Of a stretch of DNA of 64,000 nt, positions 9,053-17,153 are shown one piece after another. The notes beneath the pieces are model-generated. The model was not told the origin of the DNA. It did not search any database and was given only the letters and a program-made list of their open reading frames with translations. The DNA comes from Bryobacteraceae bacterium (GTDB lineage Bacteria > Acidobacteriota > Terriglobia > Bryobacterales > Bryobacteraceae). The stretch spans positions 62,001 to 126,000 of the forward strand of contig CANGYQ010000003.1 of assembly GCA_947458745.1 (NCBI GenBank). Direction: 5' to 3'. Every line of letters starts with the position of its first letter. Position 1 is the stretch's first letter. A program made the translations under genes and the position numbers.

Positions 9053-9465
9053 TGAGCCTGTTTGTCGATACGTCCGTCTGGTATGCGGCGGCCGATCCAT
9101 CGGACGCGAGCAACCGGCGTGCTAAGGCCATCCTGACGACGGACGAAGCGCTGGTTACTTCCGACCATGTGCTGCTGGAAACTTGGACCCTACTACGCAA
9201 CCGCATCCGCCGCCAAGCGGCAGACCGGTTCTGGGAGGGTCTCCGCAGCGGCGTCGCCGTGATCGAGATAGTGGGTGCGGCCGACCTGGAGGCCGCCTGG
9301 CAGATCGGGTTAACGTTTCCGGACCAGGATTTCTCGCTGGGTGACCGCACCAGCTTCGCAGTGATGCGCCGCTTGGGCATTGACCGCGCCGCCTCATTTG
9401 ACCAGGATTTTGCGATCTATCGCTTTGGCCCGAATCGACGGCGGGCGTTCACCGTGGTGCGGTAA
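9052..9465 (+). CDS. PIN-domain ribonuclease toxin (VapC-like)
   Basis: 137 residues beginning MSLFVDTSVWYAAADP, the first acidic motif of PIN domains. Further acidic positions follow: LLETWTLL, GDRTSFAVMRRLGI and SFDQDFAIY. PIN toxins cleave structured RNA such as tRNA or rRNA with Mg2+. Pairing with the overlapping ribbon-helix-helix gene upstream supports a type II toxin-antitoxin call. The four acidic residues expected for activity all appear to be present. Confidence 0.88.
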   Translation: MSLFVDTSVWYAAADPSDASNRRAKAILTTDEALVTSDHVLLETWTLLRNRIRRQAADRFWEGLRSGVAVIEIVGAADLEAAWQIGLTFPDQDFSLGDRTSFAVMRRLGIDRAASFDQDFAIYRFGPNRRRAFTVVR

Positions 9466-9535
9466 GGCAGCGCCCCGATTCCCCCGGGGTCATCTTGGCG
9501 GGCCAGTCCAGCCCATCTGGGCCGCGAGGCATCGG

Positions 9536-10213
9536 TCACGCCAGAACACTACGAGTATCGGCCACCCAAGCCAGCCGCAGGCTTACCCCATCGAACTGCT
9601 TCGCTTCCGATGCGGTGTTAGGAGAACTCACCGGCATACCGATCACGGACGCGAACTTCGCGAAGTCGACTAGAGACGACTGGGTTGGGCTGAAAGAATG
9701 AACAAGCATCATTGCGTGCCGGCATCGATAGCGCTTGGCTTCATAAATCGCAGAAGCGGTTCGATGGAGCAACTGGTATCGAGTGTCTGCTACATCTTCG
9801 ACGGAAACGTTTAACGTCTCACAGAGGCGTTCCAAACGGAAGCGCCTGCCAGGAGTTGTGTTCCAATCTTTCACTCGCTCGGCGAATGATTCATCCACCT
9901 TGCCTTCAATCGCGATCACTCCGAGTTCTGGTCCTAGTCCAGCGACCACGAGCAGATCTGTCTGGCTGTTGCGCCCCGGGGACCCAAGTGCGACCTCTCG
10001 TTCAAAGCAACCATCTACTAGTTCAGCCGCTGAGTACTCGGGCACCGTCGAGAGAACCGTCCGGACAGCCGGCGGAAAATCATTCTTGGCTTGGAACCAA
10101 GCCAGCGCTAGCTCGCGTGCAGAGTATCCAGCTTTCCAATGAAGCTCGGGCTTTGCGAGGTGAGGCTTTACATCCTCTGGCGTCAACAGCGGGACGTGCA
10201 ATCTACGGATCAT
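9536..10213 (-). CDS. DUF6946-like protein, possible PD-(D/E)XK nuclease fold
   Basis: 225 residues, no signal or membrane segment. Conserved-looking blocks are HWKAGYSARELALAWFQA, LGSPGRNSQTDLLVVA, GVIAIEGKVDESF, RYQLLHRTASAIYEAKRY and AMMLVHSFSP. I associate this series with the DUF6946 family. The spacing D-(about 13)-E-G-K (QTDLLVV then AIEGKVDE) looks like a PD-(D/E)XK active site, which would suggest a nuclease, but this is inference. It sits between two toxin-antitoxin pairs, which is consistent with a defence or mobile role. No obvious partner gene overlaps it. Confidence 0.6.
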   Translation of the reverse strand: MIRRLHVPLLTPEDVKPHLAKPELHWKAGYSARELALAWFQAKNDFPPAVRTVLSTVPEYSAAELVDGCFEREVALGSPGRNSQTDLLVVAGLGPELGVIAIEGKVDESFAERVKDWNTTPGRRFRLERLCETLNVSVEDVADTRYQLLHRTASAIYEAKRYRCRHAMMLVHSFSPTQSSLVDFAKFASVIGMPVSSPNTASEAKQFDGVSLRLAWVADTRSVLA

Positions 10214-10246
10214 CGATCCTCCTCAAGCAGGAATTACTGGCCGCAC

Positions 10247-10648
10247 CTACCAAACCGTCTGGAGTACCGATGACCGGATCCGGCCATCGCGCGTGATGAC
10301 GGGGACCCCCAGAAGCCGGGCGGTGGCCGCAATGACACGGTCCGGCAAGTCAGGCACTTCCTCGCGGGGGATTCCGCGCATATGGCTCGCTATGTCCGCC
10401 GTGAGCGCAACCTCTTTCAGTTCACGCTCTGCATCGTTGAGAACCCGCAACACCTCATCCAAGGTACTCGAGGGGATGCGCCCCTTCTCGATCAGGTAAA
10501 CGATCTCCGCCACGCTGATGGACGAGATGCCAATCTCCAGTCCTGCATCGGCGGCATCCGCGATGGCCTTCCGTGCCTTTGTGGAAAGACGCGGGTCATT
10601 AAATAGGTACCAGATCAGCGCATGCGTGTCGGCGACGAACGCGATCAT
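10247..10648 (-). CDS. PIN-domain ribonuclease toxin (VapC-like)
   Basis: 133 residues starting MIAFVADTHALIWYLFNDPRLS, the ADTHALIWYL form of the PIN first motif. The second acidic site is in ISSISVAEIVYLIEKGR, and the third and fourth are in DLPDRVIAATARLLGVPVITRDGRI. This is the subgroup often labelled VapC of VapBC systems. Its start overlaps the stop of the antitoxin gene by one base. It belongs to a different PIN subgroup from the toxin at 9052-9465, so the two pairs are not recent duplicates. Confidence 0.9.
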   Translation of the reverse strand: MIAFVADTHALIWYLFNDPRLSTKARKAIADAADAGLEIGISSISVAEIVYLIEKGRIPSSTLDEVLRVLNDAERELKEVALTADIASHMRGIPREEVPDLPDRVIAATARLLGVPVITRDGRIRSSVLQTVW

Positions 10649-10908
10649 CAGTCGATTTCGCGGGGGAAGTTGGCAAACATCTCTTGGCGTGCCTGGTCGA
10701 TCTCAGACGCAGACGGCGCGTTGCCCAGGTGGGCCAGCACTCCGAGGGAACGCTTCTTCGCGGGTCGAGGCGCGGCGGCTACGTGGGATTCATCGAGGAG
10801 ACGCAAAACTGCCTGCCGGACCAGGCGGTCTGCCGGAATACCCTTGGATTGAGCCAAGGCGATGAGCTGAGCTTCCTGTTCAGCCGCCAATGGAACGGTA
10901 AGCGTCAT
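10648..10908 (-). CDS. VapB-type antitoxin
   Basis: 86 residues. The N-terminal part (MTLTVPLAAEQEAQLIALAQSKGIPADRLVRQAVLRLL) fits a ribbon-helix-helix fold. The C-terminal part (RSLGVLAHLGNAPSASEIDQARQEMFANFP) is the toxin-binding tail seen in many such antitoxins. It overlaps the PIN toxin downstream by one base. The pair follows 36 bp after the stop of the Hsp70 gene on the same strand, so it may be partly transcribed from the Hsp70 promoter. Confidence 0.85.
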   Translation of the reverse strand: MTLTVPLAAEQEAQLIALAQSKGIPADRLVRQAVLRLLDESHVAAAPRPAKKRSLGVLAHLGNAPSASEIDQARQEMFANFPREID

Positions 10909-10943
10909 GCCGAATGCCTCCCCTTGATCTTATCAGCCCCCCG

Positions 10944-12608
10944 CTACCGCACCTTCTCCCGCACATTAAACTCGAGCTTCCACCGCCGCCCGTCCTTCGC
11001 CACGCACCAGAGCTCCAGCATCCCCGTCTCCGTCACCACGGTCTCCAGCGTCACCCGGACCAGGCCGGGTTCACCCGTTAGCGTCACCTCCATCGGGGGC
11101 ATTTCGGTGAGCTCTTCCGGCAGCTCTTCCAGCAGCTCGCCACCGGCGTCGTGGCGGGGGGAGGAGAAGAAGCGGAATTCGGCGGTTTGGCCCACCGCCA
11201 CCACGAACTCGCGGGTGGAAAAGGACGCGTGCGTCCCTTCCTCCATGCCGAACGGGGCCACCGCCAGCGCCTTCATCGGTGCCGGGAAGCCGGGAACGGC
11301 GGGGAGTGATGATTCAATCCCGACATAGTAAGTGCGGGAGACGCCGCCGCGGATGCGTAAGCCGCGGCCTTGGCGCGCTTGGCCATAGTAAGCCGCGCCG
11401 CGAGCGACGGCGTGCATCAGGTTCTCACCTTCGAGAGCCGGTACCCCCAGAAACTCCAGCAGCCGCGCCCGGATCGCCGGTGCCCGCAGGACGCCCCCGT
11501 TAAACAGCACATGCGTCGGCCGCACGCCACTGCGAGCCAGGAAATCCGCCAGATGCGCGGTGATGCGGGCGTCGGCGGCGTAGGGCAGGCCGATTTCGGC
11601 CAGCGCTGACCGGCGGCCGCGTTCGGGGACTTCGGTGGAGGGGACCAGCGGCAGAAAGCCTTCGACAATCGCGGCTAGTACTTCGGCGCGGGTGAGCTTG
11701 GTCTTGATGGTGCCGCCGATCAGGCTGGAGCCGCGGCCCAGGATGGTCACTGGATACTCGTCTTTGTCGTAGCTGGGGTCGAGCAGATGCTCCTTGGCGA
11801 TGCGGCACTGCTGCCACAACGCCTGGAACTGAAGCGCATCCAGCTTCGTGTTGGGCAGCTTATGCGAGGCCAGCCGCGCCAGCGCCAGGTCCATGTTGTC
11901 GCCGCCCAGCAGGATGTGGTCGCCGACGGCGATGCGTTCGAGCGCCAGTTCGCCCTTCTGGTCGCGGATGGAGATCAGCGTGAAATCCGTGGTGCCGCCG
12001 CCGACATCCACCACCAGCACCGTATCGCCCGCGGAGACACGCTCCCGCCAATCGGGGTGGCGCTCAATCCAGGCGTAGAACGCGGCCTGCGGTTCCTCGA
12101 GCAGGGTCACCTTCGGGTACCCGGCATCGGCGGCCGCCCGCAGCGTCAGTTCCCGCGCGACGGCGTCAAAGGAGGCCGGCACCGTGATGACAATCTCCTG
12201 CTGGGCGAACGGGGCGTCCGGATGCGCTTCGTCCCAGGCATCGCGCATGTGCCGCAGGTAGGCCGATTCGGCAGCCACCGGCGAGAGTTTGGCGACGCCT
12301 TCCGGCGCATTCAACGGCAACAGCGCGGAGGTTCGGTCCACCCCGGAGTAGGACAGCCAGCTTTTCGCCGACGAGATCAGCCGGCCCAGCGTTTCCGTGC
12401 CGCGCTTCTGGGCCCAATAGCCCACGGCATAGGGCGCGCCATCGGCTTCCTGGGCGGTGGGGATATAGAGGAACGACGGCAGCAGCGGTTCGTCGCGGAC
12501 TTCGCCGACGTTGATGAGTTGGGCGATCGAGAACTGTTCGACAGCGGAGTCCGGCTGCGAGTGGGCGACGCCGCAATGGGTGGTGCCGAGGTCGATGCCA
12601 ATGGTCAT
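10944..12608 (-). CDS. Hsp70-family ATPase, short form
   Basis: 554 residues. The Hsp70 ATPase domain covers about residues 1-400 (MTIGIDLGTTHCGVAHS, VLVVDVGGGTTDFTLI, LLGGDNMDLALARL, HVLFNGGVLRAPAIRARL). A short beta-rich C-terminal part of ~110 residues ends VAKDGRRWKLEFNVREK; there is no DnaK-like lid. It is the shorter partner in DUF2760/Hsp70/Hsp70 clusters. It is 72 bp downstream of the DUF2760 gene on the same strand. The long Hsp70 that would normally follow is displaced beyond the toxin-antitoxin block. Confidence 0.88.
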   Translation of the reverse strand: MTIGIDLGTTHCGVAHSQPDSAVEQFSIAQLINVGEVRDEPLLPSFLYIPTAQEADGAPYAVGYWAQKRGTETLGRLISSAKSWLSYSGVDRTSALLPLNAPEGVAKLSPVAAESAYLRHMRDAWDEAHPDAPFAQQEIVITVPASFDAVARELTLRAAADAGYPKVTLLEEPQAAFYAWIERHPDWRERVSAGDTVLVVDVGGGTTDFTLISIRDQKGELALERIAVGDHILLGGDNMDLALARLASHKLPNTKLDALQFQALWQQCRIAKEHLLDPSYDKDEYPVTILGRGSSLIGGTIKTKLTRAEVLAAIVEGFLPLVPSTEVPERGRRSALAEIGLPYAADARITAHLADFLARSGVRPTHVLFNGGVLRAPAIRARLLEFLGVPALEGENLMHAVARGAAYYGQARQGRGLRIRGGVSRTYYVGIESSLPAVPGFPAPMKALAVAPFGMEEGTHASFSTREFVVAVGQTAEFRFFSSPRHDAGGELLEELPEELTEMPPMEVTLTGEPGLVRVTLETVVTETGMLELWCVAKDGRRWKLEFNVREKVR

Positions 12609-12680
12609 GGGTTTACTGCGTTAGGTCAAGATGAGCGGACAATTCAAGAGCCCGCTTCTGCTGGTCGCGGCTCGGTTTGC

Positions 12681-13196
12681 CTACTCAACCTCGAGTTCGG
12701 CGGGGGCCAGGATCGACATATTGGCTTTGGCCGGGATGTTGGGCAGGTTCACCGATTCCACCTTCCAGCCGCGGTGGCGGAGGGTGCCGCCGGGGGCCTT
12801 GCCATCCGGGGGGACGTTGCCGATCAGCTTCACCGACGCCGCATCGGACGGCGTCTTGGTGTAAGCACCTTCCACGCCATCGATCACCGGTGCCAGCTTC
12901 AGATACTGATTCAGCGCCTTCCGGCTCTGTTCATGGATGTTGCGCACCGCCGCGCCGATCTGGTCGTCCTCATAGGCGGAAATGTCTTCCATCAGGAAGT
13001 CCACCAGCCGGGCGTCGCGCTGGAGAATCCCCAGCACCTGCAACGCGCCGTCGGAGGCCTTCACCACCGGAGCCGCTGCCGGCTTGGGCACCGAAACGCG
13101 TTGGACCAAACCCAGCGCGGCGATGACGTCATCAGGGAGCTTGCCGCTGGTCAACAGCGAGAAGAAACTTCGGATTGCTTGTGAAAAACTGGGCAA
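12681..13196 (-). CDS. DUF2760 domain protein
   Basis: 171 residues. The central motif LQRDARLVDFLMEDISAYEDDQIGAAVRNIHEQSRKAL is characteristic of DUF2760, and the C-terminal half is beta-rich and ends LAPAELEVE. DUF2760 genes are regularly found upstream of the two Hsp70-like genes, which supports a chaperone-linked job of unknown mechanism. The start is uncertain: the longest frame begins with TTG at 13196 and no strong ribosome-binding site is seen. The N-terminus resembles the usual hydrophobic start of the family. Confidence 0.8.
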   Translation of the reverse strand: MPSFSQAIRSFFSLLTSGKLPDDVIAALGLVQRVSVPKPAAAPVVKASDGALQVLGILQRDARLVDFLMEDISAYEDDQIGAAVRNIHEQSRKALNQYLKLAPVIDGVEGAYTKTPSDAASVKLIGNVPPDGKAPGGTLRHRGWKVESVNLPNIPAKANMSILAPAELEVE

Positions 13197-13280
13197 CTTC
13201 CAGGGTAACGGATTTGGGCCGGTCTTTCAGGCGTACGGGTGCTTTACTGCGGGCAGATACGCGCCGCACAGGGCGCGCGC

Positions 13281-14516
13281 TTACGACGCCAGTGCTTCCA
13301 GCAGCCGGTCGATGTCGGCCTGATCGTTATAGACCGACGGCGACACGCGCATCCGGTGGTCAGAAACCGTCACATCCACCTTCGCGCGATTCAGCTTGGC
13401 TTGAATGCTCGCCGGGTCCTTCAGCTCAAAGGTCACCAGGGGGCCGCGCGAACTCTCGGGGGTAACTAGAGCGTGGCCCAGACGCGGCACTTCACGCCGC
13501 AGCCGCGCGATCAGCGACTGCGAATGCTGGTGGATCTGGTCGACACCCAGGCGGTGGATGTAGTTGAGCGAATAGGCCAGCGTTTCCGATACGGCGTTGG
13601 CCAGCGTACCTTGCTCAAAGTATCCGGCGGCGTTGTCCAGCTGTTTCCACTGCACGTGGTTGGGCGCGGGGGCGTCGTAGGGGAACATGTGGTTTGAAAA
13701 GCCGCTTAGCTGGCGATAGCTGTAGACGGGCCGTTCAAGCTTGGCGAGCGACGCTTTCTTGGCATAGAGGAAGCCCAGGCCAAAGTCACCCATTAGCCAC
13801 TTATAGCTGGCCGTGGCGGCGAAATCGACGCCGCTGGCTTTGACGTCCACCGGCATGGCTCCGGCGGCCTGGATGATGTCGGCGTAGACCAGCGCGCCGC
13901 GCGAATGGGCGAGGTCGCAGAGCTGTTTCAGGTCGTGCTGGAAGCCGTTGATGTAGGAGATCAGCGAAACCGCCACCAGCCGCGTGTTCTTGTCGATCAC
14001 CCGCTCCAGGTCTTTCAAATCAATGCGCCAATCGCGGGGTTTGACGATCCGGACGTCCTGCCCTTGCTGGCGGAGTGCGTCGTAAAGATACAGCGAGCCT
14101 TCAAAGTGCAGGCCATCGGTGACAATATTGGCGCCCTTGGCGGGCAGGCCCAGCGCGCGCACCACCAGATTCTCGCCGGCGGTCGTGCTCTGAACAAAAG
14201 CGATCTCATCCGGTGAGGCATTGATCAACTGCGCGAACAGCCGCTTGGTTTCCACCTGGGAGCCACTGTGCGAGTTCGGATTGGTGGGGGCCCACAGCCC
14301 GCTGCGGTCCCAGATGCCGCGCTGTTTGTATTCCTGGTACTGCTCCGCCGCCTGGCGCGCGCCATTGCTCAAGGGATGCCAGCGGCCATTGTTGAGGCAA
14401 GTCTCAAACTGCTGGACGCGGAAGTTGGCCTTGTCTGGCAGGGTGGGAGCGGGCGTGGTGGCGGCACTGGCAGCCAACGCTCCGGGAGCGGCGAGAAGGT
14501 GGCGGCGGGAAAGCAT
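13281..14516 (-). CDS. exported class V aminotransferase-fold PLP protein
   Basis: 411 residues. The N-terminus MLSRRHLLAAPGALAASAATT looks like a Tat-type signal. The rest is a class V aminotransferase (isopenicillin-N-epimerase-like) fold: IAFVQSTTAGENLVVRALGL near residue 105, LVAVSLISYINGFQHDL, ALVYADIIQAAGAMPVDV with the PLP-contacting Asp, and FAATASYKWLMGDFGLGFLYA with the Schiff-base Lys. Export of a folded PLP enzyme by Tat is plausible. Reaction unknown. A divergent relative starts at 15446. Confidence 0.85.
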   Translation of the reverse strand: MLSRRHLLAAPGALAASAATTPAPTLPDKANFRVQQFETCLNNGRWHPLSNGARQAAEQYQEYKQRGIWDRSGLWAPTNPNSHSGSQVETKRLFAQLINASPDEIAFVQSTTAGENLVVRALGLPAKGANIVTDGLHFEGSLYLYDALRQQGQDVRIVKPRDWRIDLKDLERVIDKNTRLVAVSLISYINGFQHDLKQLCDLAHSRGALVYADIIQAAGAMPVDVKASGVDFAATASYKWLMGDFGLGFLYAKKASLAKLERPVYSYRQLSGFSNHMFPYDAPAPNHVQWKQLDNAAGYFEQGTLANAVSETLAYSLNYIHRLGVDQIHQHSQSLIARLRREVPRLGHALVTPESSRGPLVTFELKDPASIQAKLNRAKVDVTVSDHRMRVSPSVYNDQADIDRLLEALAS

Positions 14517-14611
14517 AAGGGGCTCCTGAGTGCGAGTGTGATACCGCGCGAGAGAGGCTCGCCAGCCTCTGAGCTTATCATGCTAACTCCGTATTGGGTG
14601 CCAAAGCCAGG

Positions 14612-14878
14612 CTACCGAGATGGCCTGAAGCAGTACCAGCCTTCGAGTGACTCTTCAGATGTGGTGAGGCTCACCTGCGCCTGGGTGACTGACAGCTTGT
14701 CGCCCCGTCGAATGAGGCATGAGAGGCGGTCGAAAATCTCCCACAAGGTCTTAGGTAGGCGGGTCGTCCAAACTCCATAGGATTGCATCTTTGCCTGCAG
14801 CGGCCCAAACAGTTCTTTGTAAACTGCCTCGTTAACGCGGTCCCCGATGGAGACAGGTCTAAAGTGTATCGTAGTCAT
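14612..14878 (-). CDS. hypothetical protein
   Basis: 88 residues from the ATG at 14878 (MTTIHFRPVSIGDRVNE), which has GGAG about nine bases upstream; the frame stays open further to 15049 without a comparable start. Features: FGPLQAKMQSYGVWTTRLPKTLWEIFDRLS and a basic middle. I do not recognise the family. Local base composition is lower in GC than the neighbours, which could mean recent acquisition. It lies between two genes I can identify, but alone on its strand. Confidence 0.35.
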   Translation of the reverse strand: MTTIHFRPVSIGDRVNEAVYKELFGPLQAKMQSYGVWTTRLPKTLWEIFDRLSCLIRRGDKLSVTQAQVSLTTSEESLEGWYCFRPSR

Positions 14879-15146
14879 CAAGAGTAACTCCTGCTGCCAT
14901 TCTACCCAGAGATTACTGCGCTCGGAAAAAAATCTCGCCAAACCTGAGATGAACCAGGTGCATAGAGAGTTTTGAGAACAAACGAGGTAATGCGTAACTC
15001 TATGTGATTGTTGATAGATAAGTTCCGCGAATCCGCCGTCTCTTAGCAAAGTATCAGCTAGCTCTTTCGCGAAAAAGAATTGAGAACAAGCAGCTACCGC
15101 AATTTCGGGGCGGCCCCGAACTTGTCGCTGTTCGGGCAGTCACACT
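14879..15146. other. low-GC intergenic stretch
   Basis: About 270 bases with visibly higher A+T than the rest of the window and no convincing gene. It lies downstream of the orphan DUF433 antitoxin, where a DUF5615 or PIN toxin would normally be; no such reading frame is present in any frame. Confidence 0.4.
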
Positions 15147-15365
15147 TCAACACGTAGGTTCTTCGTGGGCGACGGAATTGGCTCTGTAGGCGAGACAGGC
15201 CCGAATATCCGCCTCGACCAGCCGGGGGTAGGCATCGAGCAAGTCGTCGGTGGTTGCACCCTCCGCCAATTTGCGCAGGATCAGTTCCACTGGGATGCGA
15301 GTGCCGCGGATGACCGGTTTGCCCAGCATCACGGCAGGATTGATCTCGATTCCGGCGCCACTCAT
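15147..15365 (-). CDS. orphan DUF433 antitoxin
   Basis: 72 residues from the ATG at 15365 (MSGAGIEINPAVMLGKPVIRGTRIPVELILRKLAEGATTDDLLDAYP). This is the DUF433 helix-turn-helix with the canonical GKPVIRGTRIPV signature. It resembles the copy at 5811-6038 but is clearly a separate lineage. Unlike that copy it has no toxin gene downstream, so it is a solitary antitoxin or the remnant of a pair. It is divergent from the aminotransferase-fold gene at 15446, with an 80-bp gap. Confidence 0.82.
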   Translation of the reverse strand: MSGAGIEINPAVMLGKPVIRGTRIPVELILRKLAEGATTDDLLDAYPRLVEADIRACLAYRANSVAHEEPTC

Positions 15366-15445
15366 GCTTGCAGCATGGTAGCAATGGCGTAGGTTGGCCC
15401 ACCACCCCATTTGACCCCGCCCCCCAATCGCGCTTACCTTTATTC

Positions 15446-16741
15446 ATGGACCGTCGCCGCTTTCTCTCCTCTGCTGCTCCTGCTGCCGCCGCGGCAGCGA
15501 CCTTCCGGCCGGACTCTTTGTTGATGGCGCAATCGGCCACGGCCGCCGTGGGTACCCGCCCCGCCGACACCGTGGCGCGCGACGAGGATTTCTGGTTGAA
15601 CATCCGGCACGCCTTCACGGTGGACCGCAACATGATCAACCTGAACAACGGTGGCGTGTCGCCGTCGCCCAAGGTGGTCTCCGATACCGAGAAGCGGTAC
15701 CTGGACATGGAGAACCTGAGCCCGTCCTACTACATGTGGAACGTGCTCGACCCCGGTATTGAGCGCGTCCGGCGCCGCCTGGCGCGCGAATTCGGCTGCG
15801 ACCCGGAAGAGATCGCCATCACCCGCAACGCCAGCGAGGCGCTAGAGATTGTTCAGCTGGGCATGGAACTGAAGCGGGGTGACGAAGTGATCACCACCAA
15901 TCAGGATTACCCGCGCATGATCACCACCTGGCAGCAGCGCGAACGCCGAGATGGGATCGTCCTGAAGCAGTTGAAGTTCCCCGTGCCGCCGCCGTCGATG
16001 GATCACTTGGTGAAGATGTTTGAAGAGGCGATCACGCCCAAGACCAAGGTGCTCCACATCTGCCACATCACCAACCGCACCGGACAGATTTTCCCGGTGA
16101 AGAAGATCTGCCAGATGGCTCGCTCCCGCGGTATTGAAGTGGTGGTGGATGGCGCGCACGCCTTCGCCCAGTTCCCGTTCAAGCAGGCCGATCTCGATTG
16201 CGACTACTACGGCACGTCCTTGCACAAGTGGGTGCTGGCGCCCATCGGCACTGGCATGCTGTATGTGAAGCGCTCCAAGATTTCGAAGATCTGGCCCATG
16301 ATGGCGTCGCCCGAAACCATGGCCGACAACATCCGCAAGTTCGAAGAGATCGGCACGCACCCGGCCTCGCAACGCAACGCGATCACTGAGGCGCTGAACT
16401 TCCATGACTCGATTGGCGGGGAGCGCAAGGCCGAACGGTTCCGCTACCTGCGCAAGCGCTGGTCCAACGAGCTCCGCAATCTGCCCGGCGTCAAGATCCT
16501 GAATAGTGAAGATCCCGAGCAGTCCTGCGCCATCGGCTTCATCAGCGTCGACGGCATCGAAGCGCCCAAGCTGGCCAACTATCTCTGGACCAAGCAGCGC
16601 ATCTGGACCGTCGCCATCGTCACCCCCGGTGAATACCAGGGCCTCCGCATCACGCCCAACGTCTACTCGACGCTTGAAGAGATCGACACGTTCATCGAAG
16701 TGATGAAGGACGTCATCAAGAAGGGCGCAATTCCCGCGTAG
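15446..16741 (+). CDS. exported class V aminotransferase-fold PLP protein
   Basis: 431 residues from the ATG at 15446 (MDRRRFLSSAAPAAAAAATF), a twin-arginine signal with RRRFLSS. The PLP domain shows MINLNNGGVSPSPKVV, AITRNASEALEIVQLGMELKRGDEVITT, GIEVVVDGAHAFAQFPF (PLP Asp) and YYGTSLHKWVLAPIGTGMLYV (Schiff-base Lys). It is a second isopenicillin-N-epimerase-like exported enzyme, divergent from the one at 13281-14516. The two share fold and Tat export but not close sequence. A frame further upstream is open but lacks a better start. Substrate unknown. Confidence 0.87.
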   Translation: MDRRRFLSSAAPAAAAAATFRPDSLLMAQSATAAVGTRPADTVARDEDFWLNIRHAFTVDRNMINLNNGGVSPSPKVVSDTEKRYLDMENLSPSYYMWNVLDPGIERVRRRLAREFGCDPEEIAITRNASEALEIVQLGMELKRGDEVITTNQDYPRMITTWQQRERRDGIVLKQLKFPVPPPSMDHLVKMFEEAITPKTKVLHICHITNRTGQIFPVKKICQMARSRGIEVVVDGAHAFAQFPFKQADLDCDYYGTSLHKWVLAPIGTGMLYVKRSKISKIWPMMASPETMADNIRKFEEIGTHPASQRNAITEALNFHDSIGGERKAERFRYLRKRWSNELRNLPGVKILNSEDPEQSCAIGFISVDGIEAPKLANYLWTKQRIWTVAIVTPGEYQGLRITPNVYSTLEEIDTFIEVMKDVIKKGAIPA

Positions 16742-16907
16742 CGGCTGACGAGCTCAAGATGTTCACAAAGCTTTCTTAGTTGTTTTTGCTTGTGAGGTAT
16801 GGGATTAGGAGCAGTCGGTACCCAACGGCGCGGACACTGATTCCAAGAATGTTGATGTGAGCGCTGTAAGCATATTTGTGAGACTCTGGGAGAGGAGCGG
16901 AGCGCAA

Positions 16908-17153
16908 ATGAATTCGCAAGAACGTACCATGAAAGCAAGAGCGCGTTCGGCCTTTTGGGCGGGATTCAGTTCAGCTTTTGCTTTGATGCCTGCAAAGCCG
17001 TACCGAGTAGTGATCCGTCGGGCAAAGGTATCCGCGGAACAAGCTCTGTCGCATGATCTCCGCAAGATTGGAAGAGACTTCCAGATAGCTCTTTCGAAAG
17101 AGACTTTCGATGATTCCGGGTCCGGCGAATCAGCCCCACTCGCAAACAGATAG
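16908..17153 (+). CDS. small partner of DUF2335 protein
   Basis: 81 residues from the ATG at 16908 (MNSQERTMKARARSAFWAGFSSAF), preceded by GGAG five bases upstream. The SAFWAGFSSAFALMPAKPY segment and a C-terminal HDLRKIGRDFQIAL resemble small proteins often encoded directly before DUF2335 genes. It overlaps the next gene by 44 bp in another frame, a sign of coupled expression. Function unknown; basic and without membrane segments. A reverse-strand frame over the same bases is less convincing. Confidence 0.55.
   Translation: MNSQERTMKARARSAFWAGFSSAFALMPAKPYRVVIRRAKVSAEQALSHDLRKIGRDFQIALSKETFDDSGSGESAPLANR

Noticed and set aside
11787..13184. 465-residue open frame on the forward strand
   Set aside because: Antisense to the short Hsp70 and DUF2760 genes, both strongly supported.
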